From Candidatus Zixiibacteriota bacterium (GTDB lineage: Bacteria; Zixibacteria; MSB-5A5; GN15; FEB-12): 5,624 nucleotides of DNA. Below, one piece after another: positions 1-5,495 of this stretch. The stretch is taken from contig JAGLXI010000127.1 of assembly GCA_023132995.1 (NCBI GenBank), forward strand, positions 1 through 5,624, read 5' to 3'. The position numbers and the translations under genes are program-made. The notes below the pieces were generated by a model. The model was not told where the DNA came from and did not search any database. It worked only from the letters and a program-made list of their open reading frames with translations. Positions within the stretch are counted from its first letter, which is position 1. Every line of letters begins with the position of its first letter.

Positions 1-102
1 GACATTATCACTTTGCGGTAACAGCGGGTGAGAGGGGACGACGAGGATGTGGATTTCGGCGCTTATGCAATCTACCGCCGTCGGTCGGTATGCAACGCTT
101 GA
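1..102 (+). pseudogene. Possible remnant of a fibronectin-III-like secreted protein gene (3' end)
   Basis: Frame 1 reads DIITLR, a TAA stop at 19-21, then QRVRGDDEDVDFGAYAIYRR and a second stop at 100-102. The pattern of a short hydrophobic strand, an acidic DxDF segment and AYAIYRR resembles the beta-strand layout of fibronectin-III-like repeats in secreted bacterial proteins (typically a tryptophan strand, then D-F-x-x-Y-x-I-Y-R). In such repeats a tryptophan would sit about where the TAA is. The stretch may therefore be a decayed repeat, or coding may simply end at 19-21 and the rest be untranslated. The terminator at 132-173 supports a + strand gene entering from the left. Frame 3 is also open to 107 but gives no recognisable protein. 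Only the last bases of the upstream gene are visible, so the call is tentative. Confidence 0.25.
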
Positions 103-131
103 TGTGAAGTAAAGATCACCCTTCACAAGAA

Positions 132-173
132 ACGGCGCTTGCGGGTATCTCCCCGCAGGCGTCGTCTTTTTTT
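132..173 (+). terminator. Strong intrinsic terminator
   Basis: Arms 132-145 and 152-165 pair over 14 bp (two G-U pairs) around a 6-nt loop (146-151). Seven T residues follow at 167-173. The T run lies on the + strand side, so it ends a transcript entering from the left edge. Read on the opposite strand the hairpin is followed by a weaker TTTCTT stretch, so it may also help end the - strand gene that stops at 233. Confidence 0.85.
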
Positions 174-232
174 CGCGCTGCGACCGACGCGTGGAGCGAT
201 GTTGCTTGACGGAATACTCTAAGGAGGTCCGG

Positions 233-1393
233 TCAATAGATACGGCTTACCCACACAAAAGGCCGCCTGTTGCTTTCGCTCGAGTAAAACGAGCAGCCCT
301 CGAGAGCGCCGGAGATAACCGGTTCGCCGAATTCGTCAGCCCACAGTGACAGCCTGATTCCGTTCTCGATGCCGGCTCCTGCCTGGTAGAAGGAAAACAG
401 GTCAAGGACAGCGTACGTGAGATCGCCTGAGTTCCGAATTTGACAAGGAACGTCCAGAAAAACCGCGTCTACGTCCGGCTGATCGTCATACGTGATCGAA
501 TCCTCCTGCCAGGATTCCAATACGCGTTTGGAGAACACGAAAAACGCATCAGCAGGCGGTTCAGAACTGAGGGGCAGCAGCAACTCGCATGATTCAAGTT
601 GTGCGGCCGGATAACTGGGTGGAAGGGGCGGAAGTCCCAGATAGACTCTTGTCCAGTAGATGTCGCCGGGGGGACAATCACCGCTGATCGCCGGCAGACC
701 GTGGCTCAGGAGGAGCAGGCTGTCCGCACCATAGTTCAGATCATTCTGCAGACCGTCACATTGTTCGCTGTAGGCTACGAAGGCATCGTTCTCGACCCAG
801 ATACTGTCGTGGAACGTCTTCATCAGGTAGACATCGCACGTCGTCTCCGACAGATATATGTCGACCTCGGCTGAGTCGGTGTGGTAATCCGGGTGCGAGA
901 ACACCACCGTCTGCGAACCGCTCGGCACGGGAGAGAGATCGTAATTTCCGTCGACGTCGGTAACGTCGCAAATCTGCTGGAGGCAGACGGTGGCATTGGC
1001 AATGACGCCCTCGAAACGGTGCGTCACTTGCCCGGACAGTGACATGCTGCTGGTGGGAGTGAGCTCAATAGCAACCGACGTATCGCGCGTGATTTCGAGG
1101 TCGATAGTAAACGGCAGGTAGTCCGTCCGCAGGCAACTCAGGCTGTATTCACCGTCGGGCAGACCAGGCAACTCGAAGATGCCGTCGGCAAGGGTGGTGT
1201 CGGTCCTGTCCGCACAGGACACAACAGCGCCGGAAAGCGGCTGCGTGGTGCCGATAAAACAGACATGACCCGACAGATCATGTTGGTTCGCCCGATTGTC
1301 AGTGCTGTTATCATCGCCGCCACAGTCAAGCGCCAGCGGTGAAAGAGCCGCCAGTATCGCCAGTAGTGTCTTTCCTCTGATTCGCCTCGGCAT
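233..1393 (-). CDS. Secreted/putative lipoprotein with two CarboxypepD-regulatory-like domains and a DNRLRE-type domain
   Basis: A 386-residue protein of unknown specific role, probably cell-surface or periplasmic. The start chosen is the ATG at 1393: it has an upstream GAAGGA with 9-nt spacing and a sigma70-like promoter further upstream, and it places a basic-hydrophobic signal sequence (MPRRIRGKTLLAILAALSPL) at the N terminus. Cys24 follows LALD and precedes GGDDN. This resembles a lipoprotein anchor and tether, but Asp at -1 breaks the usual lipobox. Residues about 40-112 and 118-192 are two beta-sandwich repeats (LSGHV..., LSGQV...) with the G-x-F-x-L/DGNYDL turns of carboxypeptidase-regulatory-like domains. 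Residues about 196-386 resemble DNRLRE domains: NYGADSLLLL near the start, W295-QEDSITYDDQP in the middle. Such proteins usually have structural or adhesive roles. It is transcribed alone and divergently from the MshEN gene. Domain calls are by eye; function is not assigned. Confidence 0.8.
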   Translation of the reverse strand: MPRRIRGKTLLAILAALSPLALDCGGDDNSTDNRANQHDLSGHVCFIGTTQPLSGAVVSCADRTDTTLADGIFELPGLPDGEYSLSCLRTDYLPFTIDLEITRDTSVAIELTPTSSMSLSGQVTHRFEGVIANATVCLQQICDVTDVDGNYDLSPVPSGSQTVVFSHPDYHTDSAEVDIYLSETTCDVYLMKTFHDSIWVENDAFVAYSEQCDGLQNDLNYGADSLLLLSHGLPAISGDCPPGDIYWTRVYLGLPPLPPSYPAAQLESCELLLPLSSEPPADAFFVFSKRVLESWQEDSITYDDQPDVDAVFLDVPCQIRNSGDLTYAVLDLFSFYQAGAGIENGIRLSLWADEFGEPVISGALEGCSFYSSESNRRPFVWVSRIY

Positions 1394-1433
1394 ACGGATG
1401 TTTCCTTCGCAAGGGGTTCCGTCAACTGCAGGC

Positions 1434-1462
1434 AAGATATCGGATACGGATCGATTCGTCAA
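1434..1462 (-). promoter_or_regulatory. Sigma70-type promoter of the lipoprotein gene
   Basis: On the - strand, TTGACG (1462-1457) is followed after exactly 17 nt by TATCTT (1439-1434). The predicted transcription start is near 1427, leaving a leader of about 34 nt before the ATG at 1393. The TTG of the -35 box is also the start codon of a longer reading of the ORF (to 1462). Because that TTG lies upstream of the predicted transcript, the longer reading is unlikely. Confidence 0.6.
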
Positions 1463-1576
1463 GGTTACCTGACCCGGTGCGCCCTCCCCTCATCAGGACA
1501 TGGTGCCGCTTAAGCTTACCTTCAGGCAATCCGATACAGTGAGAGATAGAGTGAAAACATGATCGGGAGCAGTATC

Positions 1577-1678
1577 ATGCCCAGGACAGACGAATTTTCC
1601 GGGATCGTGAAACAGGCCGATCCCTCCGTCTTCGGTCACCTCGTCGGCGAACTGGAACCGGAAGCGACTGAAGTCTGA
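1577..1678 (+). CDS. Small ORF (33 residues) overlapping the start of the MshEN gene
   Basis: Reads MPRTDEFSGIVKQADPSVFG through to LEPEATEV. GGGAG ends 7 nt before this ATG. Its TGA (1676-1678) shares one base with the ATG of the 649-residue gene, a TGATG junction typical of translational coupling. An in-frame ATG at 1559 would make it 39 residues, but that start has a poor ribosome site; a TAG at 1547 closes the frame upstream. The product is acidic at its end and has no membrane segment or recognised family. It could be a genuine small protein, or a leader ORF whose translation delivers ribosomes to the downstream start, which has only a weak GAAG of its own. No convincing promoter was found in the 1463-1558 gap. 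Confidence 0.45.
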   Translation: MPRTDEFSGIVKQADPSVFGHLVGELEPEATEV

Positions 1679-3627
1679 TGACCGTGGACTCAAAGAAAAT
1701 CCGGCTGGACCAACTCCTGGTGCGCGAGGGTCTGATCTCCGAGGAACAGGTCAAGGAGGCGCTGCTTCACCAGAAGGCTCATGGAGGGAAGCTCGGATCG
1801 CAACTTCTGTACCATCGCTATATCGACGAGGCGGGGCTGGTGAAGGCCCTGGCAACTCATTTCGGCTGCGAGGGAGTCGTCCTCTCCAAGTTGGAGATTC
1901 CGGAGCCTGTTATCGGGTTCATCCCATCCAAGGTCGCCATAGCGCGCAAGATCATGCCGTTCGGCTATAGTCCGGACGACAATATGCTGCACGTGGCCTG
2001 TGAAGACCCGACTGACGAAAGCCTGATAGATGAACTTCACTTTGTGGCTCGTGGGAAGAACATCAAGCTGTTCGTGGCCGCCGAACTGGCCCTGAACACC
2101 TCCATTGCCCGCTATTACCTGGGGCGGGATACCTCCCTGGACGACAACCTCCTTCTGGAGATATCGGATAAAGCAACCGAAACCGACAAGTTACCCACAC
2201 CAGACAGCATGGAGGTGGACAACGCTGAGTCGCCTGAGCAGCCGGCTGTGCTTCTGGTGACCGATGAAGAGCACTCCGGGCCGCTGTTGCAGTCGCTGTT
2301 GAAGCGAGACGGTTTCAGAGTCGTCGTGACCGATTCGGCCGACGACGCCATCGACATCATCGGTGAGACGACCTATCACTCGGTTCTAATCAAGGATACC
2401 GTGACCGGAGACTACATCGACCTCATCGACCGCCTGCGAAAGACCTCGCCGCGCACGACGGTTCGTTACTACGAGTCGGCATCCTCACTTCTGTTAGGTC
2501 AGAAAATGGTCACGGCGGAAAGTCAGCTTCTGCTGCAGAACCTGGAGTTGTTCACGTCCCTCTTGTCCCTCAGGGAGAGACTGACCACGAACCACAGCGG
2601 CGCCGTCGGCCAGTACGCCGGCCGGCTCTGCCACCAGCTCGGTCTGCCCGAAAAAGACCGCCTGCTGATTGCCAACGCCGGTTACATTCACGACTTAGCG
2701 CGGTTCTACCATCATCCCGATGAGGGGCTCGACCAACCGGAGTTGATCAAGCTGACAAGAAAGCTCCTATCATCGCTACACTACTCGCCCGTCGTGGTGG
2801 AAATACTCCGTAACATGTACGCCGACCTGGGCGGCAAATATACTAAGCGCTTGCCCATTGAGGTTCTCGGGGGCAACATCCTGACCACCGTGGATCTGTT
2901 CTGCGAGACGGTCGATCAGAATGAGAGACTGTCACTCGACAGGTTTGACGCCATCAAGAAGAGATACCGCGCTCTGATCGGCAGTATGTTCCTGCCCGAA
3001 GTGGTCGAGGCGTTCCTGGCGCTGATCCAGGATGAAATCCTGCAATCGCAGTCAGCGGAGAGACCCTGCCAGGTCATGATCTATGCCGACAACCCCGGTA
3101 TTTTATCCCCGATCGCAAATCGCGTGAGGAACGAGGGGTTCCGCATCCTTTCCCAGTGCTCGCTGGATTCCTTTGTGGAATTGTACGAGCGCAGTCTTCC
3201 CGAAATAATGATCCTCATTCTCCATCGCGGGAAAGACGAGATATCGGGCTTCGTGGACGATCTGGAGCGTCGGTCCGTAGCTTTCGACAAGGTTCCCACC
3301 TTCCTGATCGTGGATGGCCCTTCCAGCGGGGAGTTGACGGACTTGCTTAATCGGGGTTTTGAAGATGTCATGCCGCTTGAAGTCAATATCGACATTCTCA
3401 TTGCCCGGATGGGCGAAATCCGGGTCACCATACACGAAGAAGAAAGCCGGCAACACAAGGCCGACAATGGCGAAACCAACGGACGCCTGGCGGATATGAA
3501 CTGGACCGTCGAGCCAGTGTCCCCCGATGCTGTTCCGGAACCGAACAACCGGTTATCCAACGAGTCTATTCTCACGGAGGACTGCCGGCGGCATGACAAG
3601 AGAGTCCGCTCCAGTCAGTCACCTTAA
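1678..3627 (+). CDS. MshEN (GspE N-terminal-like) / degenerate receiver / HD-GYP-like / degenerate receiver protein
   Basis: A 649-residue soluble protein, probably regulatory. Residues about 6-150 form an MshEN/T2SSE_N domain. The first 24-residue motif runs R9-L10 to Q32, keeping the Arg and Gln expected of a c-di-GMP site although D11 replaces Gly. The second (K38-L-G to H61) is weaker. Residues about 188-275 look like a receiver (DEE at 196-198), but K239-D240 sits where the phosphoacceptor is expected. Residues about 285-455 resemble an HD domain of the HD-GYP type, with NHS at 305-307 and H338-D339. The HHE and GYP signatures are replaced (NMY at 379-381, GKYTKRLP). Residues about 464-585 form a second receiver-like fold (D471; GFEDVMPLEVNIDILIARM near its end) with HRG at 516-518 in place of the phospho-Asp. 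The tail is polar and probably disordered. It may be a c-di-GMP-binding scaffold rather than an enzyme. No T2SS ATPase domain is present. Confidence 0.85.
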   Translation: MTVDSKKIRLDQLLVREGLISEEQVKEALLHQKAHGGKLGSQLLYHRYIDEAGLVKALATHFGCEGVVLSKLEIPEPVIGFIPSKVAIARKIMPFGYSPDDNMLHVACEDPTDESLIDELHFVARGKNIKLFVAAELALNTSIARYYLGRDTSLDDNLLLEISDKATETDKLPTPDSMEVDNAESPEQPAVLLVTDEEHSGPLLQSLLKRDGFRVVVTDSADDAIDIIGETTYHSVLIKDTVTGDYIDLIDRLRKTSPRTTVRYYESASSLLLGQKMVTAESQLLLQNLELFTSLLSLRERLTTNHSGAVGQYAGRLCHQLGLPEKDRLLIANAGYIHDLARFYHHPDEGLDQPELIKLTRKLLSSLHYSPVVVEILRNMYADLGGKYTKRLPIEVLGGNILTTVDLFCETVDQNERLSLDRFDAIKKRYRALIGSMFLPEVVEAFLALIQDEILQSQSAERPCQVMIYADNPGILSPIANRVRNEGFRILSQCSLDSFVELYERSLPEIMILILHRGKDEISGFVDDLERRSVAFDKVPTFLIVDGPSSGELTDLLNRGFEDVMPLEVNIDILIARMGEIRVTIHEEESRQHKADNGETNGRLADMNWTVEPVSPDAVPEPNNRLSNESILTEDCRRHDKRVRSSQSP

Positions 3628-3649
3628 CAGGTTCTTGAAAAAGCCTTTT

Positions 3650-3727
3650 GTCATGTTCGGAAGCCGGCGGATTCGTCATGCTCGAAGGCGGGCATCCAGT
3701 AAGGCATTGATACCACTGGATTCCCGC
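3650..3727. repeat. REP-like palindromic intergenic repeat at a convergent gene junction
   Basis: GCGGG-c-ATCCAGT (3688-3700) pairs with ACTGGAT-t-CCCGC (3715-3727), giving 12 bp with one mismatch around a 14-nt loop. The right arm (ACTGGATTCCCGC) resembles the widespread dispersed bacterial repeats that read GTCATTCCCGC...CGGGAATCCAGT. The left side carries the matching GTCATG...GAAGGCGGGCATCC (3675-3698), and a diverged second unit starts with GTCATG at 3650, 25 nt earlier. The element fills most of the 104-nt gap between two convergent genes. There is no T run directly after the hairpin on either strand, so it is not a standard intrinsic terminator, though it may still limit read-through or stabilise the 3' ends. 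Confidence 0.6.
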
Positions 3728-3731
3728 GCGC

Positions 3732-4523
3732 TCAGATGGCTCCCTGACCCGGAACAAACCCAACCAGGTCCACCGACGGTTCTGTGGTAGCTGTCACCAC
3801 CAGCGTCGACCCCAGACGGTGAAACATCAGGCGGCAGCCCCCACAGTCATGGCCGAAGTAGGTGATTCCGTCCCTCTCGACCTTCCCGGCAACCAATTCG
3901 GGTGGCATCTCGATGCAGTCCGCAGGTACCAGGAATACAGACACGGTGGTCAGCCCATCCAGATAGACGAAATGACCTACCTGCGTTCCCCGGAATTGCT
4001 CAAGGCACCCGCCGATGAGCAGGAACTCGGAAACATGCGGAGCAACGGCATAGGTTAACTCCTCGCGGCTGAATGCAATGGCGCCGGTAGTGTTGCCAAC
4101 ATCCCGGAACACATCAAGCGTCCGGGTAGCGACCCTGTGTAATTCGGTCAGAGATGCAAAGGATTCAGACTCCCTAACGAAATCCGAGCCAAGCAGAAAC
4201 ACGGCCACCACAATTATCGCTGCCGCAGCGGCAACGAGGCTCCTGGTGAACGGGCTGAAAGGCCAGCGCCCTTTTGCCGCTCGGGGATGATCGATAGTGG
4301 CCAACTCAGCCAGTACCCGCGATTTCAACACTTCCAGTCGGAGCGACGGTCGGTTATCCCGCAGCTTCCGGGTAATGAATTCCTGAATCGCTCCTTCGAA
4401 CCGGTAGATATCAAAACACTCGCGACACTTGTCGATATGCTCCTGAACCCGGCGGGCATCGACTTCCGAGGCCTCTTTATCAATTATCTCATAGAGCAGT
4501 TCCCGGGCTTCCTCACAATTCAT
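3732..4523 (-). CDS. Membrane-anchored zinc anti-sigma factor (RsrA/ZAS-type N-terminus)
   Basis: A 263-residue partner of the ECF sigma factor encoded immediately upstream. Its ATG overlaps the sigma stop codon by 4 nt (ATGA), with AAGGAAAAGG inside the sigma gene as ribosome site. Residues 1-50 form a ZAS domain with C3, H29, C33 and C36 (H-x3-C-x2-C). This spacing matches that of the redox-sensing anti-sigma RsrA. Residues about 94-112 (LVAAAAAIIVVAVFLLG) form one membrane segment. Residues about 113-263 would be periplasmic and resemble the C-terminal domains of other transmembrane anti-sigma factors (LIGGCLEQFRGTQVGHFVYL). That domain has four cysteines (C173, C203, C227, C230), including a CGGC pair. 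By family, the N-terminus holds sigma inactive in the cytoplasm and releases it on a signal. Whether the signal is thiol oxidation, envelope stress or both is not shown by sequence. Confidence 0.85.
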   Translation of the reverse strand: MNCEEARELLYEIIDKEASEVDARRVQEHIDKCRECFDIYRFEGAIQEFITRKLRDNRPSLRLEVLKSRVLAELATIDHPRAAKGRWPFSPFTRSLVAAAAAIIVVAVFLLGSDFVRESESFASLTELHRVATRTLDVFRDVGNTTGAIAFSREELTYAVAPHVSEFLLIGGCLEQFRGTQVGHFVYLDGLTTVSVFLVPADCIEMPPELVAGKVERDGITYFGHDCGGCRLMFHRLGSTLVVTATTEPSVDLVGFVPGQGAI

Positions 4524-5107
4524 TGTGCCTTTTCCTTGATGTATCCATTAGTGACTGCATAATTATATAGTTGCTTTTGCAGAAGTTTCCGGCCGCGGTG
4601 CATCCGGGACTTGACCGTTCCGAGCTGAAGATCGGCGATTTCCGCGATCTCCTGGTAGGAGAAACCCTCAAGAAACGAGAGAACCGCCACCAGCTTGAAG
4701 TCATCTGGCAGGTTTTCAATCGCCTTCCTCACGTCATCATCGAGGATCTTGGCGAACAGTCTCTGTTCCGGATTTTCAGTGGACTCCATGCCGGCCAACT
4801 GACCGTAGAGGTAACTGTCATCAATATCCTCAATGCTGGCCGCCACGGGTGAGCGGGATTTGGACCGATACTCGTTGATGAAAATATTGGTCATTATCTT
4901 AAACAGCCAGGCACGACAGTTTGAACCGGGTTCAAACTTGTCCCAGAAGCGATAAGCCTTGGCATACGTTTCCTGCACCAGATCCTCAGCGTCGCTGCCG
5001 TCTTTCGTCATCCGAAGAGCCGTGCGAAGCATAGCATCCATGTGCGGCAAGGCCTCAGTCTCAAAGTTGCTCCTTTTCCTGTTGTTCTCGACCTTGAGGT
5101 TGCGCAT
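4520..5107 (-). CDS. ECF-family RNA polymerase sigma factor
   Basis: A 195-residue group IV (extracytoplasmic function) sigma factor, a normal length for the family. Region 2 covers residues about 15-83, with the core-binding and -10-recognition stretch DAEDLVQETYAKAYRFWDKF and then CRAWLFKIMTNIFINEYR. A linker of about 35 residues lacks region 3. Region 4 covers about 120-180, with the helix-turn-helix GFSYQEIAEIADLQLGTVKSRMHRGRKLL that reads the -35 element. The ATG at 5107 is preceded by GAGGGG at 7-nt spacing and overlaps the stop of a 51-residue ORF by one base (TGATG). The anti-sigma gene follows with a 4-nt overlap. The three genes therefore look like one operon in which sigma and inhibitor are made in coupled amounts. 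Autoregulation is common for such pairs, but I could not find a matching ECF-type promoter upstream. Confidence 0.93.
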   Translation of the reverse strand: MRNLKVENNRKRSNFETEALPHMDAMLRTALRMTKDGSDAEDLVQETYAKAYRFWDKFEPGSNCRAWLFKIMTNIFINEYRSKSRSPVAASIEDIDDSYLYGQLAGMESTENPEQRLFAKILDDDVRKAIENLPDDFKLVAVLSFLEGFSYQEIAEIADLQLGTVKSRMHRGRKLLQKQLYNYAVTNGYIKEKAQ

Positions 5108-5262
5108 CAGCCCACCCCTCGGGCCATTACCGCAACCTGCAAACCGAGCGCCAAGCTTGTCATAATAACATAGGTTCCGTCCATAATGTTCCCGTCAAAG
5201 ATGCCGCCAAGAACAATCCCTCCAGACGCCGTGAAAACACTCCCACGCCAGAAAGGCGACAT
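5107..5262 (-). CDS. Small hydrophobic protein (51 residues), first gene of the sigma operon
   Basis: The ORF runs from ATG at 5262 to TGA at 5109-5107. It reads MSPFWRGSVFTASGGIVLGG, then IFDGNIMDGTYVIM and TSLALGLQVAVMARGVG. A strong AGGGAGG lies 4 nt before the ATG, and the stop shares a base with the sigma factor ATG. Both support real translation. Two glycine-rich hydrophobic stretches (about 7-22 and 30-47) are separated by a short DGNIMDG turn, so a small membrane protein or hairpin is likely. No family is recognised. Its position suggests a role in sensing or in tuning the sigma/anti-sigma pair, but it could also serve mainly to couple translation into the sigma gene. It is below usual gene-calling length cutoffs. 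Confidence 0.6.
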   Translation of the reverse strand: MSPFWRGSVFTASGGIVLGGIFDGNIMDGTYVIMTSLALGLQVAVMARGVG

Positions 5263-5271
5263 ATATCCTCC

Positions 5272-5287
5272 CTATACCTCAGTATAG
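5272..5287. promoter_or_regulatory. Perfect palindrome CTATAC-N4-GTATAG beside the small-ORF ribosome site
   Basis: Arms 5272-5277 and 5282-5287 are perfect 6-bp inverted repeats with a 4-nt spacer. On the - strand the element directly abuts the GGAGG of the 51-residue ORF. It also coincides with the predicted transcription start near 5286, so it could be a repressor operator or a 5'-end RNA hairpin controlling ribosome access. Confidence 0.4.
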
Positions 5288-5292
5288 CAAGC

Positions 5293-5321
5293 AACATAGG
5301 TACCGGTGGAGCCGTTGACAA
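5293..5321 (-). promoter_or_regulatory. Candidate promoter of the small-ORF/sigma/anti-sigma operon
   Basis: On the - strand, TTGTCA (5321-5316) and TATGTT (5298-5293) are separated by 17 nt. The predicted start is near 5286, about 24 nt before the ATG at 5262. The boxes are moderate matches to sigma70. A further TATACT at 5287-5282 lacks a good -35 partner. Confidence 0.35.
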
Positions 5322-5366
5322 GTTTTTTATCCCGTCCGGTCTTCGCCCCGGGGGCCGGCCGACCGG

Positions 5367-5395
5367 TTGACTTTGACAATACCACAAACTATAAT
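5367..5395 (+). promoter_or_regulatory. Near-consensus sigma70 promoter driving selD
   Basis: TTGACT (5367-5372), a 17-nt spacer and TATAAT (5390-5395) form an almost perfect housekeeping promoter. The predicted start is near 5402, giving a leader of about 94 nt before the selD ATG at 5496. A TAGTG-N6-CACTA inverted repeat (5406-5421) lies just after the start site and could be an operator or a 5' hairpin. The rest of the gap 5263-5366 holds the divergent promoter and GC-rich palindromes, with no gene on the + strand. Confidence 0.75.
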
Positions 5396-5453
5396 GCGAC
5401 GTGCATAGTGTTACCGCACTACTCGGGATTCGGATAGAGCGTCCTCACGGCTC

Positions 5454-5492
5454 ATGTCGCCGATGGCGCGTCGGTTTCTCGTGTTGCACTAA
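5454..5492 (+). other. Twelve-codon upstream ORF in the selD leader
   Basis: ATG at 5454 encodes MSPMARRFLVLH and stops at TAA 5490-5492, only 3 nt before the first selD ATG. It has no good ribosome site and may be chance. If translated it could feed ribosomes to the weak selD start. Confidence 0.2.
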
Positions 5493-5495
5493 GCG

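Noticed and set aside
221..229. Perfect Shine-Dalgarno AAGGAGGT on the + strand (its complement looks like a 16S 3' end)
   Set aside because: No start codon lies at suitable spacing, and flanking bases do not match 16S rRNA; it is at the end of a - strand gene.
1394..1462. N-terminal extension of the lipoprotein from a TTG codon at 1462
   Set aside because: The TTG is the -35 box of a good promoter, and the internal ATG has a better ribosome site and a signal peptide right after it.
1510..1540. TTAAGC/GATACA as a + promoter for the MshEN gene
   Set aside because: Both boxes are poor matches and nothing else supports them.
3527..3790. An 87-residue + ORF across the convergent junction
   Set aside because: It runs out of frame through the MshEN gene tail, the palindromic repeat and the antisense of the anti-sigma gene, with arginine-rich low-quality composition.
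5323..5367. T6 run next to GC-rich palindromes (CCCCGGGG, GGCCGGCC, ACCGGT), as a terminator
   Set aside because: The T run is 5' of the hairpin on + and becomes an A run after it on -, so neither strand has terminator order.
5160..5387. A 75-residue - ORF in the divergent region
   Set aside because: It begins at a TTG inside the selD promoter, lacks a ribosome site, and overlaps in another frame the 51-residue ORF that has strong start and coupling signals.
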